From Nitrosospira multiformis (lineage in GTDB: Bacteria > Pseudomonadota > Gammaproteobacteria > Burkholderiales > Nitrosomonadaceae): a stretch of 64,000 nucleotides of DNA. The stretch is from NCBI GenBank assembly GCA_017306155.1, contig JAFKJB010000006.1:1-64000 (forward strand), in the 5' to 3' direction. The stretch's first letter is position 1; each line of letters begins with the position of its first letter. A program made the translations under genes and the position numbers. The notes below the pieces were generated by a model, which did no database searches, was not told the DNA's origin, and worked only from the letters and a program-made list of their open reading frames with translations. This document shows, one piece after another, positions 8,850 through 17,881 of the stretch.

Positions 8850-9467
8850 ATGAATCAACGTTCCAAGCACCTCCCTGCCGAGGAGCGCCGTGCAGCAACG
8901 GTAGAGGCTGTGGTTGACCTGGCTGGCGAACAAAATCCCAGCGATATAACCACTACGGCCATCGCACAGCGTATGGGGTTAACTCAAGGTGCGCTGTTTC
9001 GTCACTTTCCAAGCAAAGACGCCATCCTGCAGGCGGTGATGTCTTGGGTCACAGAATGCTTATTGACACGTGTCGATAAAGCCGTTGAAGGCACCTCGTC
9101 TCCAGTCCAAGCCCTTGAAGCCGTATTCATGACGCACGTTGGCTTCGTATCCGAACACCCAGGTGTGCCGAGGATGCTATTTGGTGAATTACAGCGCTCG
9201 GAAGAAACGTTGCCCAAACGGATGGTGCAAGCTCTGATCCGCCACTACAGTGAACGACTGTGTCGTCTGCTGAAAGCCGGTAAGGCTCAACGCGAACTGG
9301 ATGCCGAGCTGGACGTGGAGGCTGCCGCTCTTCTGTTCATCGGCACCATTCAAGGACTGGTGATGCAGTCTTTGATGGCTGGCGATGTGACACGTATCCG
9401 TCGTGATGCGCCAAGTGTGTTCGCCATCTATCGTCGCGGTATCAGTCATACGGAAAACGCCAAATGA
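8850..9467 (+). CDS. TetR/AcrR-family transcriptional repressor
   Basis: The 205-residue protein has an N-terminal three-helix DNA-binding domain (about residues 13-60) with the typical TTTAIAQRMGLTQGALFRHF helix-turn-helix, followed by an all-helical ligand-binding domain. It overlaps the adaptor gene by the four bases ATGA, so it is the first gene of the operon and probably represses it. This matches the CecR (YbiH)-YbhGFSR arrangement in enterobacteria, where the regulator responds to antibiotics. The inducer here is unknown. Confidence 0.88.
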   Translation: MNQRSKHLPAEERRAATVEAVVDLAGEQNPSDITTTAIAQRMGLTQGALFRHFPSKDAILQAVMSWVTECLLTRVDKAVEGTSSPVQALEAVFMTHVGFVSEHPGVPRMLFGELQRSEETLPKRMVQALIRHYSERLCRLLKAGKAQRELDAELDVEAAALLFIGTIQGLVMQSLMAGDVTRIRRDAPSVFAIYRRGISHTENAK

Positions 9468-10504
9468 AAACCGGCAAACTTTCTGGCCTGACCAAACGCA
9501 CGCTTGTCGTGATCGCTATTGTGGCCATTGCACTTGGCGCCGGTTTTGTATGGATGCAGCGCACTGACACAAATGAAAACCAACTGCGTTTGTACGGCAA
9601 TGTCGATATCCGCGAAGTGCAACTGGCTTTCCGACAACCCGGACGCATAGCCGAAATGATGTTCGATGAGGGTGATGCAATCACCCGTGGGACGCGTATG
9701 GCCGTACTTGACGACCAGCCCTATCGCGATGCGCTGGCCTCAGCTAGCGCTTCGGTACAGGTGGCGCAAGCTGAATTGTCCAAGTTGCGCAAGGGCTTAC
9801 GTCCCCAGGAAATCACGCAGGCACAAGAAACGCTCAAGCAGGCGCAAGCCGCCGCCGTTAACACAGAGCGCGACTACCAACGCCAAAGCAGCTTGGTTGC
9901 ATCCGGGGCCAGTAGCCGGCGCACTGTCGATGCTGCGCGAGCGGCGCGCGATCAGGCTGTCGCCGGTGTAGCGTCTGCCAAGGCGGCCCTGTCCTTGGCT
10001 ATGGAAGGTTTCCGCGAAGAAGATATTGCCGCAGCAGAGGCGCATCTGGCGGCCGCGCAAGCAGCCCAGGCCCAGGCCACCACGGCCTTGGCAGATACCG
10101 AGCTGTCGGCGCCTAGCGACGGCACCGTGATCGCACGGGTGCGCGAGCCCGGCAGTATGGTAGCGAGCCAAAGCACGGTCTACAGCATAAGCTTGGATAA
10201 ACCTGTCTATGTACGTGCCTACGTCGCCGAACCGGATCTGGGGCGCATCGCGCCCGGTACAACGGTGCGCGTCATGAGCGACTCCTCCGACAAGATCTAT
10301 CGCGGTCAGATTGGCTTCATCTCACCCCGCGCCGAGTTCACCCCCAAGACGGTGGAAACCACGGATCTGCGCACCGACCTGGTGTATCGCCTGCGTATCG
10401 TCGTTGATGCTGCCGACAGCGATAAAGGACTGCGCCAAGGCATGCCAGTGACGATTGAGGTAGATACTAAGACCGGCCCCGGCGCAAATACAGGGAAAAA
10501 TTGA
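9464..10504 (+). CDS. ybhG: HlyD-family periplasmic adaptor of an ABC exporter (YbhG-like)
   Basis: The 346-residue protein has an N-terminal membrane anchor (about residues 13-31), a biotinyl-lipoyl-like half motif near residues 45-90, a long coiled-coil hairpin rich in Ala, Gln and Glu (about 95-205) and a second lipoyl/beta-barrel part containing LSAPSDGTVIARVREPGSMV. It would link the inner-membrane transporter to an outer-membrane channel; no TolC gene is adjacent, so it would have to share one. It overlaps tetR by four bases and ends one base before the ATPase gene, showing tight operon structure. Confidence 0.87.
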   Translation: MKTGKLSGLTKRTLVVIAIVAIALGAGFVWMQRTDTNENQLRLYGNVDIREVQLAFRQPGRIAEMMFDEGDAITRGTRMAVLDDQPYRDALASASASVQVAQAELSKLRKGLRPQEITQAQETLKQAQAAAVNTERDYQRQSSLVASGASSRRTVDAARAARDQAVAGVASAKAALSLAMEGFREEDIAAAEAHLAAAQAAQAQATTALADTELSAPSDGTVIARVREPGSMVASQSTVYSISLDKPVYVRAYVAEPDLGRIAPGTTVRVMSDSSDKIYRGQIGFISPRAEFTPKTVETTDLRTDLVYRLRIVVDAADSDKGLRQGMPVTIEVDTKTGPGANTGKN

Positions 10505-10505
10505 G

Positions 10506-12272
10506 ATGCATGCCAGCCCCATCATGGCTACCGCATCGCAAAACGGAAACGCCGCCGTCGTCATCGAAGAGCTGGATAAGCATTTCGGCAATGTTCAGGC
10601 GCTGCAGGGCTTGAGCGCATCGATCCATTACGGACGTCTGACCGGTCTGGTCGGCCCCGATGGCGCGGGCAAGACAACGTTGATGCGTATCCTGACCGGC
10701 TTGCTTGAACCCAATGCCGGTCGGGTCACCCTGGCAGGATACGACGTAGTACGAGACAACGATGCGATTCACGTCGCCAGCGGCTACATGCCGCAGCGTT
10801 TCGGTCTTTACGAAGATCTCTCAGTTATGGAGAACATGCGTCTCTACGCCCGGCTGCGCGGTATGGATGCCGACCGCAACACCGAGCTATTTTCCGAGTT
10901 GCTTGATTTCACGCGCCTTGGCCCGTTCACTGAGCGTCTGGCCGGGAAACTCTCTGGCGGCATGAAACAGAAGCTGGGCCTGGCCTGCGCGCTCATGGCA
11001 CGACCCAAGGTCCTGTTGCTGGATGAGCCCGGCGTAGGTGTCGATCCGGTCAGCCGCCAAGATTTATGGCGCATGGTGCAGGCCCTGACCGGCGAGGGCA
11101 TGGCCGTCGTCTGGTCCACTGCCTATCTGGACGAGGCCGAGCGGTGCGAAAGTGTGCTGTTGCTCAATCAAGGACAGCTTCTGTTTGATGGTCCGCCGCA
11201 AACGCTGACCACGCAGCTTGAAGGCCGCAGTTTTCGTCTTCAAAACGTCGGTGCCGAACGTCGGGCGGTACTTACCAAGGCACTGGATTTGGACAGCGTG
11301 AGCGATGGCGTCATCCAAGGGGCCGGCGTGCGCGTGGTGCTGCGCGCAGGTGCAGAAACCGAACAGATTCAGATACTGGCCGATCAGGTGCAGGTAGCTT
11401 TAACACCAGTACCCGCGCGATTTGAGGATGCCTTCATCGATCTATTGGGTGGAGGCCCCGGCGGCACGTCGGCTCTGGCCGAGCGCCTGCCCCCTGTTGA
11501 GTTGGGTTCGGATATTGCCGTGTCGTGCCGCAATCTGACCAAGCGCTTCGGCGATTTCACCGCCACCGATAATGTCAGCTTCGAGGTGCAAAAAGGCGAA
11601 ATCTTTGGCCTGCTTGGCCCCAACGGGGCGGGCAAATCCACCACTTTCAAGATGCTGTGCGGTCTGCTCAAACCCACCTACGGCGAAGCGCAGGTGGTGG
11701 GATACGACCTGCGCCGGGCTACCGGTGCCGCCAAAAGCAGGTTGGGCTACATGGCACAGAAGTTCTCCCTCTATGGCCTGCTCTCGGTACGTCAGAATCT
11801 GGAGTTTTCGGCCGGAGTGTACGAACTGGAAGGCCAGACACGACGCGAACGCATTGAAGAAATGATCGACACCTTCGATCTGAGTAACTGGTTGTCTGCC
11901 GCGCCCGACTCCCTGCCCTTGGGGCTTAAGCAACGACTGGCGCTGGCTTGTGCGCTGATGCATCGCCCGCCCGTGCTGTTTCTGGATGAGCCGACATCCG
12001 GGGTTGACCCCATTACCCGTCGCGAATTCTGGACGCACATCAACGGGTTGGCACGCAAAGGCGTGACCATTATGGTCACCACCCACTTCATGGACGAGGC
12101 CGAATACTGTGATCGTGTGGCCATGCTCTCACGCGCGCGTCTGATTGCTCTGGATACACCCGATGCACTCAAGCAAGGTGCCGCCACCACCGAGAAGCCA
12201 GACCCGACCATGGAGGATGCCTTTATCCATCTAGTCGAGTCAGCCGAACAGAATGAAGAGGTGAACACGTGA
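10506..12272 (+). CDS. ybhF: Double-domain ABC transporter ATPase (YbhF-like)
   Basis: The 588-residue protein is a head-to-tail fusion of two ABC ATPase domains, as in YbhF. Domain 1 (about 15-235) has Walker A GPDGAGKTT, signature LSGGMKQKLGLA and Walker B VLLLDEP. Domain 2 (about 340-565) has Walker A GPNGAGKST and Walker B VLFLDEP, but the signature reads LPLGLKQRLALA, so the LSGG serine-glycine pair is replaced. One of the two composite ATP sites may therefore be slow or inactive, as in other asymmetric exporters. It powers the two permeases that follow, which its 3' end overlaps by four bases (GTGA). Confidence 0.9.
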   Translation: MHASPIMATASQNGNAAVVIEELDKHFGNVQALQGLSASIHYGRLTGLVGPDGAGKTTLMRILTGLLEPNAGRVTLAGYDVVRDNDAIHVASGYMPQRFGLYEDLSVMENMRLYARLRGMDADRNTELFSELLDFTRLGPFTERLAGKLSGGMKQKLGLACALMARPKVLLLDEPGVGVDPVSRQDLWRMVQALTGEGMAVVWSTAYLDEAERCESVLLLNQGQLLFDGPPQTLTTQLEGRSFRLQNVGAERRAVLTKALDLDSVSDGVIQGAGVRVVLRAGAETEQIQILADQVQVALTPVPARFEDAFIDLLGGGPGGTSALAERLPPVELGSDIAVSCRNLTKRFGDFTATDNVSFEVQKGEIFGLLGPNGAGKSTTFKMLCGLLKPTYGEAQVVGYDLRRATGAAKSRLGYMAQKFSLYGLLSVRQNLEFSAGVYELEGQTRRERIEEMIDTFDLSNWLSAAPDSLPLGLKQRLALACALMHRPPVLFLDEPTSGVDPITRREFWTHINGLARKGVTIMVTTHFMDEAEYCDRVAMLSRARLIALDTPDALKQGAATTEKPDPTMEDAFIHLVESAEQNEEVNT

Positions 12273-13441
12273 CTGTCACCCCACCTCGCACAAACGAAAC
12301 GTCGGGACAGGTCGCGGATGCACGTCGATTCGACCTGCGGCGCTTGCGAGCCTTGGTCTACAAAGAGAGTCTTCAAGCGCTGCGCGATCCTTCGACCCTC
12401 CTGATCGCTTTTGTGCTGCCGGTGGTCTTGCTCTTTCTGTTCGCCTATGCCGTGTCCCTGGATGCCAAGCACGTTCGCGTCGGTGTCGTGCTGGAGTCGG
12501 AAGGGGCTTCGGCGCAAACTCTGGCGGCGGCGTTTTCTGCCACTGACTATCTCGATGCGCGCTTCGTTCATGATCGCCGAGAGGTTGCCGACATGCTTGT
12601 GTCCGGCGAACTGCGCGGTTATGTCGTCATTCCGCAAGACTTCGAACAGCGTATGGCCCTAAGGGGCAGCGAACCGCTCGTGCAGATCATCACTGACGGC
12701 TCGTATCCCAACACCGCCAATTATGTCGAGAACTACTCGCGCGGCATCGTACAGTCCTGGCGCACCGGGCTCGATGTCGGCGCGCCACCCCTGACGATAA
12801 TGCTTGAGCCCCGCTACTGGTTCAATGCCGAACTGGAAAGCCGTCGTGCACTGGTCCCAGGCGCCATTGCCATCGTCATGACCATCATCGGCACTATGTT
12901 GACAGCGCTGGTGGTCGCCAGGGAATGGGAGCGCGGCACAATGGAAGCAGTCCTGTCCACGCCCGCTTCCGTAACGGAAATCCTGATCGGCAAGCTGCTA
13001 CCGTATTTCGTGCTGGGCATGCTAGCGACGCTGGGTGCCGCCGCATTGGCCGTTTACGTTTTTGATGTACCCTTGCGCGGATCGCTCGCTGCGCTGATGC
13101 TGCTCTCAGCCACCTTCATGGTGCCGGCCCTAGGCCAAGGGCTGCTGATCTCTTCTCTGGCACGCAACCAATTCCTGGCCGCACAGATTGCTCTGTTCTC
13201 CGGCTTTCTGCCCGCGTTCATGCTCTCTGGCTTTCTGTTCGAGATCAATGCCATGCCGGCCCCCATCCGTGCTTTGACCTGGCTGATTCCAGCGCGCTAT
13301 TTTGTCGAGTCACTTAAAACAGTGTTTCTGGCCGGTGATATCTGGGCGGTATTCATGCTCAATCTGCTGGCCATGGCTGCGATCGGCGCACTGTTCTTTG
13401 TCCTGGCCAAGCGCGTCACGCGCAAGAATCTGGAGAACTGA
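12269..13441 (+). CDS. ybhS: ABC exporter permease (YbhS-like)
   Basis: The 390-residue protein has the ABC-2 permease layout: one N-terminal membrane segment (about residues 45-65), a large extracytoplasmic domain (about 65-195), and five hydrophobic segments in the C-terminal half with REWERGTMEAVLSTPAS in the coupling region. The GTG start overlaps the TGA stop of the ATPase gene. Together with the next gene it should form a heterodimeric channel. Substrates of this exporter class include drugs and other lipophilic compounds; none can be assigned here. Confidence 0.88.
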   Translation: MTVTPPRTNETSGQVADARRFDLRRLRALVYKESLQALRDPSTLLIAFVLPVVLLFLFAYAVSLDAKHVRVGVVLESEGASAQTLAAAFSATDYLDARFVHDRREVADMLVSGELRGYVVIPQDFEQRMALRGSEPLVQIITDGSYPNTANYVENYSRGIVQSWRTGLDVGAPPLTIMLEPRYWFNAELESRRALVPGAIAIVMTIIGTMLTALVVAREWERGTMEAVLSTPASVTEILIGKLLPYFVLGMLATLGAAALAVYVFDVPLRGSLAALMLLSATFMVPALGQGLLISSLARNQFLAAQIALFSGFLPAFMLSGFLFEINAMPAPIRALTWLIPARYFVESLKTVFLAGDIWAVFMLNLLAMAAIGALFFVLAKRVTRKNLEN

Positions 13442-13443
13442 CT

Positions 13444-14568
13444 ATGTCGCAGCGATCCCGATTCTTTGGCTTTACCCGTTTGCGGGCACAGTTCATCAAA
13501 GAAGTGCTCAGTGTGCTGTGCGACCCACGCAGCCGCATGGTGGTGCTCGTGCCGCCACTGCTCCAGCTTCTGGTATTCGCCTTTGCCGCGACGCTGGAAG
13601 TCAGCAACGTCAATGTCGCCGTGTACAACCAGGATGCGGGCCGCTGGTCGCATGAACTGATACAGCGATTGAACGGCGTCGACTTCATTACTCGTGTACA
13701 CCATATCGACAACAGACAAGAGCTACATCAGTTGATCGACAGGGGTGACGTGATCGCCGCACTGGTTATCCCCGCAGACTTCTCGCGCAACATCGCAGCC
13801 GGTGGCAGCGCTTATGCACAGGTTCTGGTCGATGGCAGACGCAGCAACTCAGGCCAGATCACGGTCGCCTACCTGTCGTCCATCGCCGCCGATGTTGGCG
13901 CAGAGGTCGCGCTGGACGCACAAGCACTGACGCCTGTCGCAGTACGCCACTGGTTCAATCCGAATCTGATCTACCGCTGGTACATCGTACCTGGCCTGAC
14001 CGGTGTGCTGGCACTGTTCAGCGCCTTGCTCATTACATCGTTGTCGATCGCACGCGAGCGCGAACTCGGCACATTCGATCAGTTGCTGGTCTCGCCCACC
14101 TCGACGCCGGAAATCATCATTTCCAAATCGCTGCCGGGGCTGGCGATTGGCGCCATGCTTGGTTTGTTCATGGTAGGTGCCGGCGTGTTCCTATTCGGCA
14201 TCCCCTTTTCCGGCTCGTTTACCTTGCTGGTGGCCAGTCTGGTGCTGTTCATCCTGTCGGTGGTGGGCATAGGCTTGATGATCTCTGCGATCAGCATGAC
14301 GCAGCAACAGGCCGTTCTGGGTGCATTTGCTATCGGCGTGCCGGCGGTCTTGATGTCTGGTTTTTCCACTCCGGTGGAAAACATGCCGGTCTTTCTGCAA
14401 TGGCTGGCTCAGACCATCCCCTTGACGCATTTCCTGATCATCGTCGAGGGCAGTTTTCTCAAGGCCATGCCGCCTGCTGACATCCTCGCGAGCCTTTGGC
14501 CGCTCGCGCTGATTGCCTTGGTCACGCTGACGATGGCCACTGTGTTCGTCCGAGGGCACTTGCAATGA
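13444..14568 (+). CDS. ybhR: ABC exporter permease (YbhR-like)
   Basis: The 374-residue protein is the second ABC-2 type permease and parallels the one before it: N-terminal membrane segment (about residues 33-53), extracytoplasmic domain, then five C-terminal hydrophobic segments with the ARERELGTFDQLLVSPTS coupling motif. It starts two bases after the preceding stop codon. It is the last gene of the operon; beyond it there is only a decayed antitoxin fragment, so the exporter operon sits as a compact insert between two relics. Confidence 0.88.
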   Translation: MSQRSRFFGFTRLRAQFIKEVLSVLCDPRSRMVVLVPPLLQLLVFAFAATLEVSNVNVAVYNQDAGRWSHELIQRLNGVDFITRVHHIDNRQELHQLIDRGDVIAALVIPADFSRNIAAGGSAYAQVLVDGRRSNSGQITVAYLSSIAADVGAEVALDAQALTPVAVRHWFNPNLIYRWYIVPGLTGVLALFSALLITSLSIARERELGTFDQLLVSPTSTPEIIISKSLPGLAIGAMLGLFMVGAGVFLFGIPFSGSFTLLVASLVLFILSVVGIGLMISAISMTQQQAVLGAFAIGVPAVLMSGFSTPVENMPVFLQWLAQTIPLTHFLIIVEGSFLKAMPPADILASLWPLALIALVTLTMATVFVRGHLQ

Positions 14569-14571
14569 AAC

Positions 14572-14752
14572 AACATCGACGACAGTGAATATATCCGCGG
14601 TCTCATCCGGCGCGCACAGGAACGCAGTGCCGAGACCAAGCCCACCCGTGTCCCGCTGATCGAAGCGAGAGCAGCGGCGAACCAAAGCCTTTTGACGCGA
14701 CCGCATTCAAGGAAATTATTCCAGCCGATTCAGTGATGCAATCCGGGTAGTT
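14572..14752 (+). pseudogene. Fragment of a ParD-type antitoxin gene
   Basis: In one frame the segment encodes DDSEYIRGLIRRAQERSAE, the conserved second half of the ParD/CC2985 ribbon-helix-helix antitoxins. After about residue 35 the match moves to another frame, EPKPFDATAFKEIIP, which corresponds to the usual toxin-binding C-terminal tail. The DNA-binding N-terminus is gone and no ParE-like toxin gene follows. It is a dead remnant of a toxin-antitoxin module abutting the end of the exporter operon. Confidence 0.55.
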
Positions 14753-15008
14753 CATTTGGGACTTTTGGTAATAGTTAACTCCGCCTCCAGCTGCGTGCTG
14801 CGAGCGCTGTGAGCAGAACACTTTTTCCTCTTCCAGCGGGATTCCAGCTCATCTTTCCGGTGATCATTATTCTGTGAAAGGTTATACAGACAATGCGAAT
14901 GTGGTTGTTATTTTACTTTCCTTGGCTATAAAGAATGGCAGTAGCACTAGCCGAGGTGTTGCTGCCGCAGAACGCTCCATTCATTTCAAATGACGGAGGA
15001 AGTCAAAA

Positions 15009-15824
15009 ATGGAAAAAATTCTGGAAGTTCTTGATGTCGAGTTATTTGTTCTGGAAAATCATCCGCCTAAATTGCGAATTAGCGCGTCAGGAAATATACC
15101 TGGCGAGGGTTGGACAAATCCGCGGTTAGAACCTTTTGTCTTCATTCAGCCGCCTCCGGACGGCATTTATGATTTTGATTTTGTCGCTGATCCACCGCAT
15201 CAAGAACCTGCTACAGACGCAATTACGCCTATCGGCGTCGTTCACCTCTGGGACCCCCTGCCTCCCGATGCCAAGGGGGTTCGGATACATGTCAAACACG
15301 ATTCAAAAAAGGCATTGCTGGGCAATTCCGAACATTCTGAGAGAAATTCCAGCCCGGGAAATTCTGAACATCCAAAGAGAAATTGCAGCCTGGGCAATTT
15401 CGAGCACTCGGGGAGAAATCCAAGTCGTTTTACATTTATTGACCATGAAAGTGTAAAACGTGTCGTTTTTTTTCCTCAAGCGTTGGGTCCGTTAGATGCG
15501 AAAGGAAAACCACAAGAGGCCTCCCTCGAATATACAGGCCCGGAAGGCCATTTCGTATTTCGCGGAGCACAGATTACTCAGCAGCAAACAGTAATGGGGG
15601 CGCTTATCTCAGTAAATTTCAGGTCCGGCGCTGCGGATGAACCTTCTTTGGATTTCGCGCTGGTTTTGCCGCCGGTTGAGCTGGGAGAAGAGTTGCGGCA
15701 GGATTTCAAGACAATGAGCATCCTGATTCAAGGCTGTGGCTTTGTCGTAAATCACCCCGGAGCCCGACTCACCTACAAAACCGCGAATCTTGAAGGTATC
15801 GCGGAATATATCCCCGTTCTTTGA
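15009..15824 (+). CDS. Protein of unknown function with an internal 12-residue repeat
   Basis: The 271-residue protein is preceded by a strong GGAGGAAG ribosome site. It has no signal peptide or membrane segment. The N-terminal part (about residues 1-100) contains GWTNPRLEPFVFIQPPPDG and IYDFDFVADPP, a beta-rich pattern I cannot assign to a named family. Residues 104-139 are three consecutive 12-residue units (LGNSEHSERNSS and variants), probably a flexible low-complexity insert. The C-terminal part (about 140-271) looks like a separate globular beta domain. It stands alone between relic genes on the same strand. Function is unknown. Confidence 0.75.
   Translation: MEKILEVLDVELFVLENHPPKLRISASGNIPGEGWTNPRLEPFVFIQPPPDGIYDFDFVADPPHQEPATDAITPIGVVHLWDPLPPDAKGVRIHVKHDSKKALLGNSEHSERNSSPGNSEHPKRNCSLGNFEHSGRNPSRFTFIDHESVKRVVFFPQALGPLDAKGKPQEASLEYTGPEGHFVFRGAQITQQQTVMGALISVNFRSGAADEPSLDFALVLPPVELGEELRQDFKTMSILIQGCGFVVNHPGARLTYKTANLEGIAEYIPVL
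15318..15425 (+). repeat. Three tandem 36-base repeats inside a coding region
   Basis: Three adjacent 36-base units (15318-15353, 15354-15389, 15390-15425) keep the reading frame and encode xGNxEHxxRNxS. The units have diverged at several positions, so the duplication is not recent. Confidence 0.85.
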
Positions 15825-15972
15825 ATAAACTCGAGAGTCACGCCAGATGAAGATGGGCATTTAAAACGTTCATCTTCATGTCATAGTCAAAGTTTAATCT
15901 GACGCTGATTGGCGCACTTCCAAGTTTGGAGGCTCGAATCTCTAAAAATAATCTCTTGCCGGAGAAAAAATC

Positions 15973-16244
15973 ATGAAAATAAAAATTAACCATAGCTCTA
16001 AAATCCAGAGCCTGGTGCTGACGGCAGTCCTGAGTATCGGATTTGGCTTTGTTTTCCCTGCCTCCGCACAGGAAAATCCATAGGTGGAAGCCGGGGTGCC
16101 GCCTATGACATCAATAACGCTGGCCAGGTGGTAGGAAGTTCCGATACAGCTACAGGCGGGCGGCACGCTTTTATCACCGGCCCCAATGGGGCAGGCCTGA
16201 TCCTGGTCGGGTTCATGGTCCGCCGAAAGAGCCGGCTGGCATAA
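15973..16244 (+). pseudogene. Remnant of a HAF-repeat PEP-CTERM exported protein
   Basis: The first 36 codons encode a signal peptide (positive start, hydrophobic core, ending PASAQ) and stop at a TAG at 16081. In another frame, right after, lies a HAF repeat, GGSRGAAYDINNAGQVVG followed by GRHAFI, then a hydrophobic stretch and Arg-rich end AGLILVGFMVRRKSRLA that resembles the PEP-CTERM sorting tail. A large internal deletion plus frameshift explains the layout: the front, one repeat and the tail have survived. The Pro-Glu-Pro motif itself has been lost. Confidence 0.7.
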
Positions 16245-16486
16245 AAATGCTTGGAAATTGACCCATTTTGATTCCTCATTTCATTGGACTGGGTTTGCTG
16301 CTTCTGCAAGGGTATGGGGTTGACTCAAATTTCCCCTTCTGACAGCCCAATTGCTGCAGGACAATGTGCCGGAATCAAGCATGTCGCCTCGTAGAGCTTC
16401 GTATCGGCGAGCATGACGCCCGAAGTTCCGGTGTCCTGCTGGGTTACTGGAACGACTTGAAGAAACCCGAACTGTATGAGAAAACA

Positions 16487-16524
16487 TAACCCTGATTAAC
16501 AAAGCTTTCTGCAGTTAACCAGGG
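16487..16524 (-). terminator. Intrinsic terminator of the lipoprotein gene
   Basis: On the minus strand CCCTGGTTAAC and GTTAATCAGGG form an 11-base stem with one mismatch and a 13-base loop, followed by TTATGTTTT. It begins eight bases after the stop codon of the minus-strand lipoprotein gene. Confidence 0.65.
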
Positions 16525-16531
16525 TTAACCA

Positions 16532-16834
16532 TTATTTCTGCTCGCGCAGGCGATCGGCTTGATCTTCCAACTGGTCGGCATGAGTCTCGGAGGACTCACG
16601 GGCAGCATCGGCGGCTCGATCCGTGCTCCTGGAATCCATACCAGGATCTTGCCTTTCGATTCTGTCCGCAGCTGCCTCCCCCTCCTTCCGTATCACATCC
16701 GCCTTATCTTCCTTTGTATCGGCCTTCTGTTCCAATGATTGCTCCCGCGCTGATTCCTGCTTGGATTTACAGGCGGGAAGCCCGAGCGCCAGCGCCAGCA
16801 TCGTTGCGGTAAGAACGGGTTTCAGATAGCTCAT
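16532..16834 (-). CDS. Small charged lipoprotein
   Basis: The ATG at 16834 follows an ideal GGAGGTAATC ribosome site and gives a 100-residue protein with a lipoprotein signal peptide ending LPAC. The mature part is about 78 residues of Glu, Asp, Lys, Arg and Gln with alanines, predicted to be a long helix, and has several DRAAD/ADRIE-like heptad patterns. No known domain is recognised. It would be anchored in the membrane and face the periplasm. A good hairpin terminator follows, so it is probably monocistronic. Confidence 0.75.
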   Translation of the reverse strand: MSYLKPVLTATMLALALGLPACKSKQESAREQSLEQKADTKEDKADVIRKEGEAAADRIERQDPGMDSRSTDRAADAARESSETHADQLEDQADRLREQK

Positions 16835-16949
16835 GATGATTACCTCCTTCAGTAATTTTCGAGGTGTCACTATAATCGCTACCATTGTCATTTTTCTGTA
16901 CGGTGGCACACGAGATTGAGTAAAAAAAACAGATTATTTCACTACTTCC

Positions 16950-17395
16950 TTACTTCATACCGGCATTTGCTTCCTTGAAGAGTACTCTATCACGAACGTA
17001 ATAAGACCGAAGACCGATCCCCGCTAGCAGCAGAGCATAGGATTCGGGTTTCTGGACAGGATAAGGAGTGCCAACGTTCAACCTATCCAGGGCCCAATGT
17101 GAATCACGGCCAGTTGCGGTGAATACCAGATCTGAACCGCAAAGGGCCGTATTGCCTCACCGGTACCTTTTACGGTATAACACAATTCAAATTTTTCAAG
17201 CTTTATGAGATATTCGGACCGTTGTTGTCTTCCATTCACATTCAAGGTAAAGCCGCAAATAGTCGGGGATTTCATAACGAGCAGGCTGCTAATTGACCGA
17301 TCATTTTTATAACCGGAAGAAACAAACGATTCGCTATCCAGCGAGGCACTGGAATAGAAGTTTTTTCGGATTTTAATTGCAGCAGTGCAGCCGGG
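16950..17395 (-). pseudogene. Decayed PEP-CTERM protein gene
   Basis: At the 3' end the frame reads DSHWALDRLNVGTPYPVQ then KPESYALLLAGIGL and a basic tail ending at the TAA at 16950-16952. This is the standard PEP-CTERM C-terminus, with the motif altered from PEPESYA to QKPESYA. Upstream the match continues only after a frame change near 17130-17150, into a frame carrying ICGFTLNVNGRQQRSEYLI. No start with a signal peptide remains. The gene belonged to the exosortase-processed exported proteins and is now inactive. Confidence 0.6.
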
Positions 17396-17435
17396 CCTGT
17401 TGGAAGGCTCGTTTTCAACCCTAGAGGAGGAGCGT

Positions 17436-17669
17436 ATGCCGAAATGTGACGGATGTGGGAACGACTATGATAAAGCCTTTCAGGTAGTCGTTTCGAATAA
17501 AACCTACACGTTCGACAGTTTCGAATGTGCCATCAACCAGCTTGCGCCCACCTGCACCCACTGTGGTGTCCGGATCATCGGGCACGGCCTGGAGAAAAGC
17601 GGGGCAATGTTCTGCTGCAATCATTGCGCAGGGAAAGAAGGTGTGACGGAACTGCGCGACCGCTCATAG
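17436..17669 (+). CDS. Small Cys-rich metal-binding protein
   Basis: The ATG at 17436 has a GAGGAGG ribosome site ahead of it. The 77-residue product contains CDGCG near the N-terminus, FDSFECAINQLAPTCTHCG in the middle and FCCNHC near the end. These four clusters of paired cysteines, with a nearby histidine (IIGHG), suggest one or two zinc-ribbon-like sites. Similar short proteins are widespread and uncharacterised in bacteria. It is probably cytoplasmic. No operon partner is evident; the next gene is convergent. Confidence 0.75.
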   Translation: MPKCDGCGNDYDKAFQVVVSNKTYTFDSFECAINQLAPTCTHCGVRIIGHGLEKSGAMFCCNHCAGKEGVTELRDRS

Positions 17670-17881
17670 AAAACCTTCTTCCTTCAATCTTGCTCTATTT
17701 CTATTCGCGCCTTTTAACTCTCCTGGTTTGGTGGCATGCGACATCGGCTTTTTTGCCAATCTGTCGAAAGAACTTTGCAACGAAACCTTATATATTGGTG
17801 CAGAAACGGCTTTGGGAGCTTTGAGGGCATCATTGTCTTCAATGCACATCCCGCATGAGAACAAACCCGCCAAGGTCGCGG

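Noticed and set aside
11442..12637. Long minus-strand frames opposite the ABC ATPase and permease genes
   Set aside because: They follow from the high GC content of the coding strand and show no domain.
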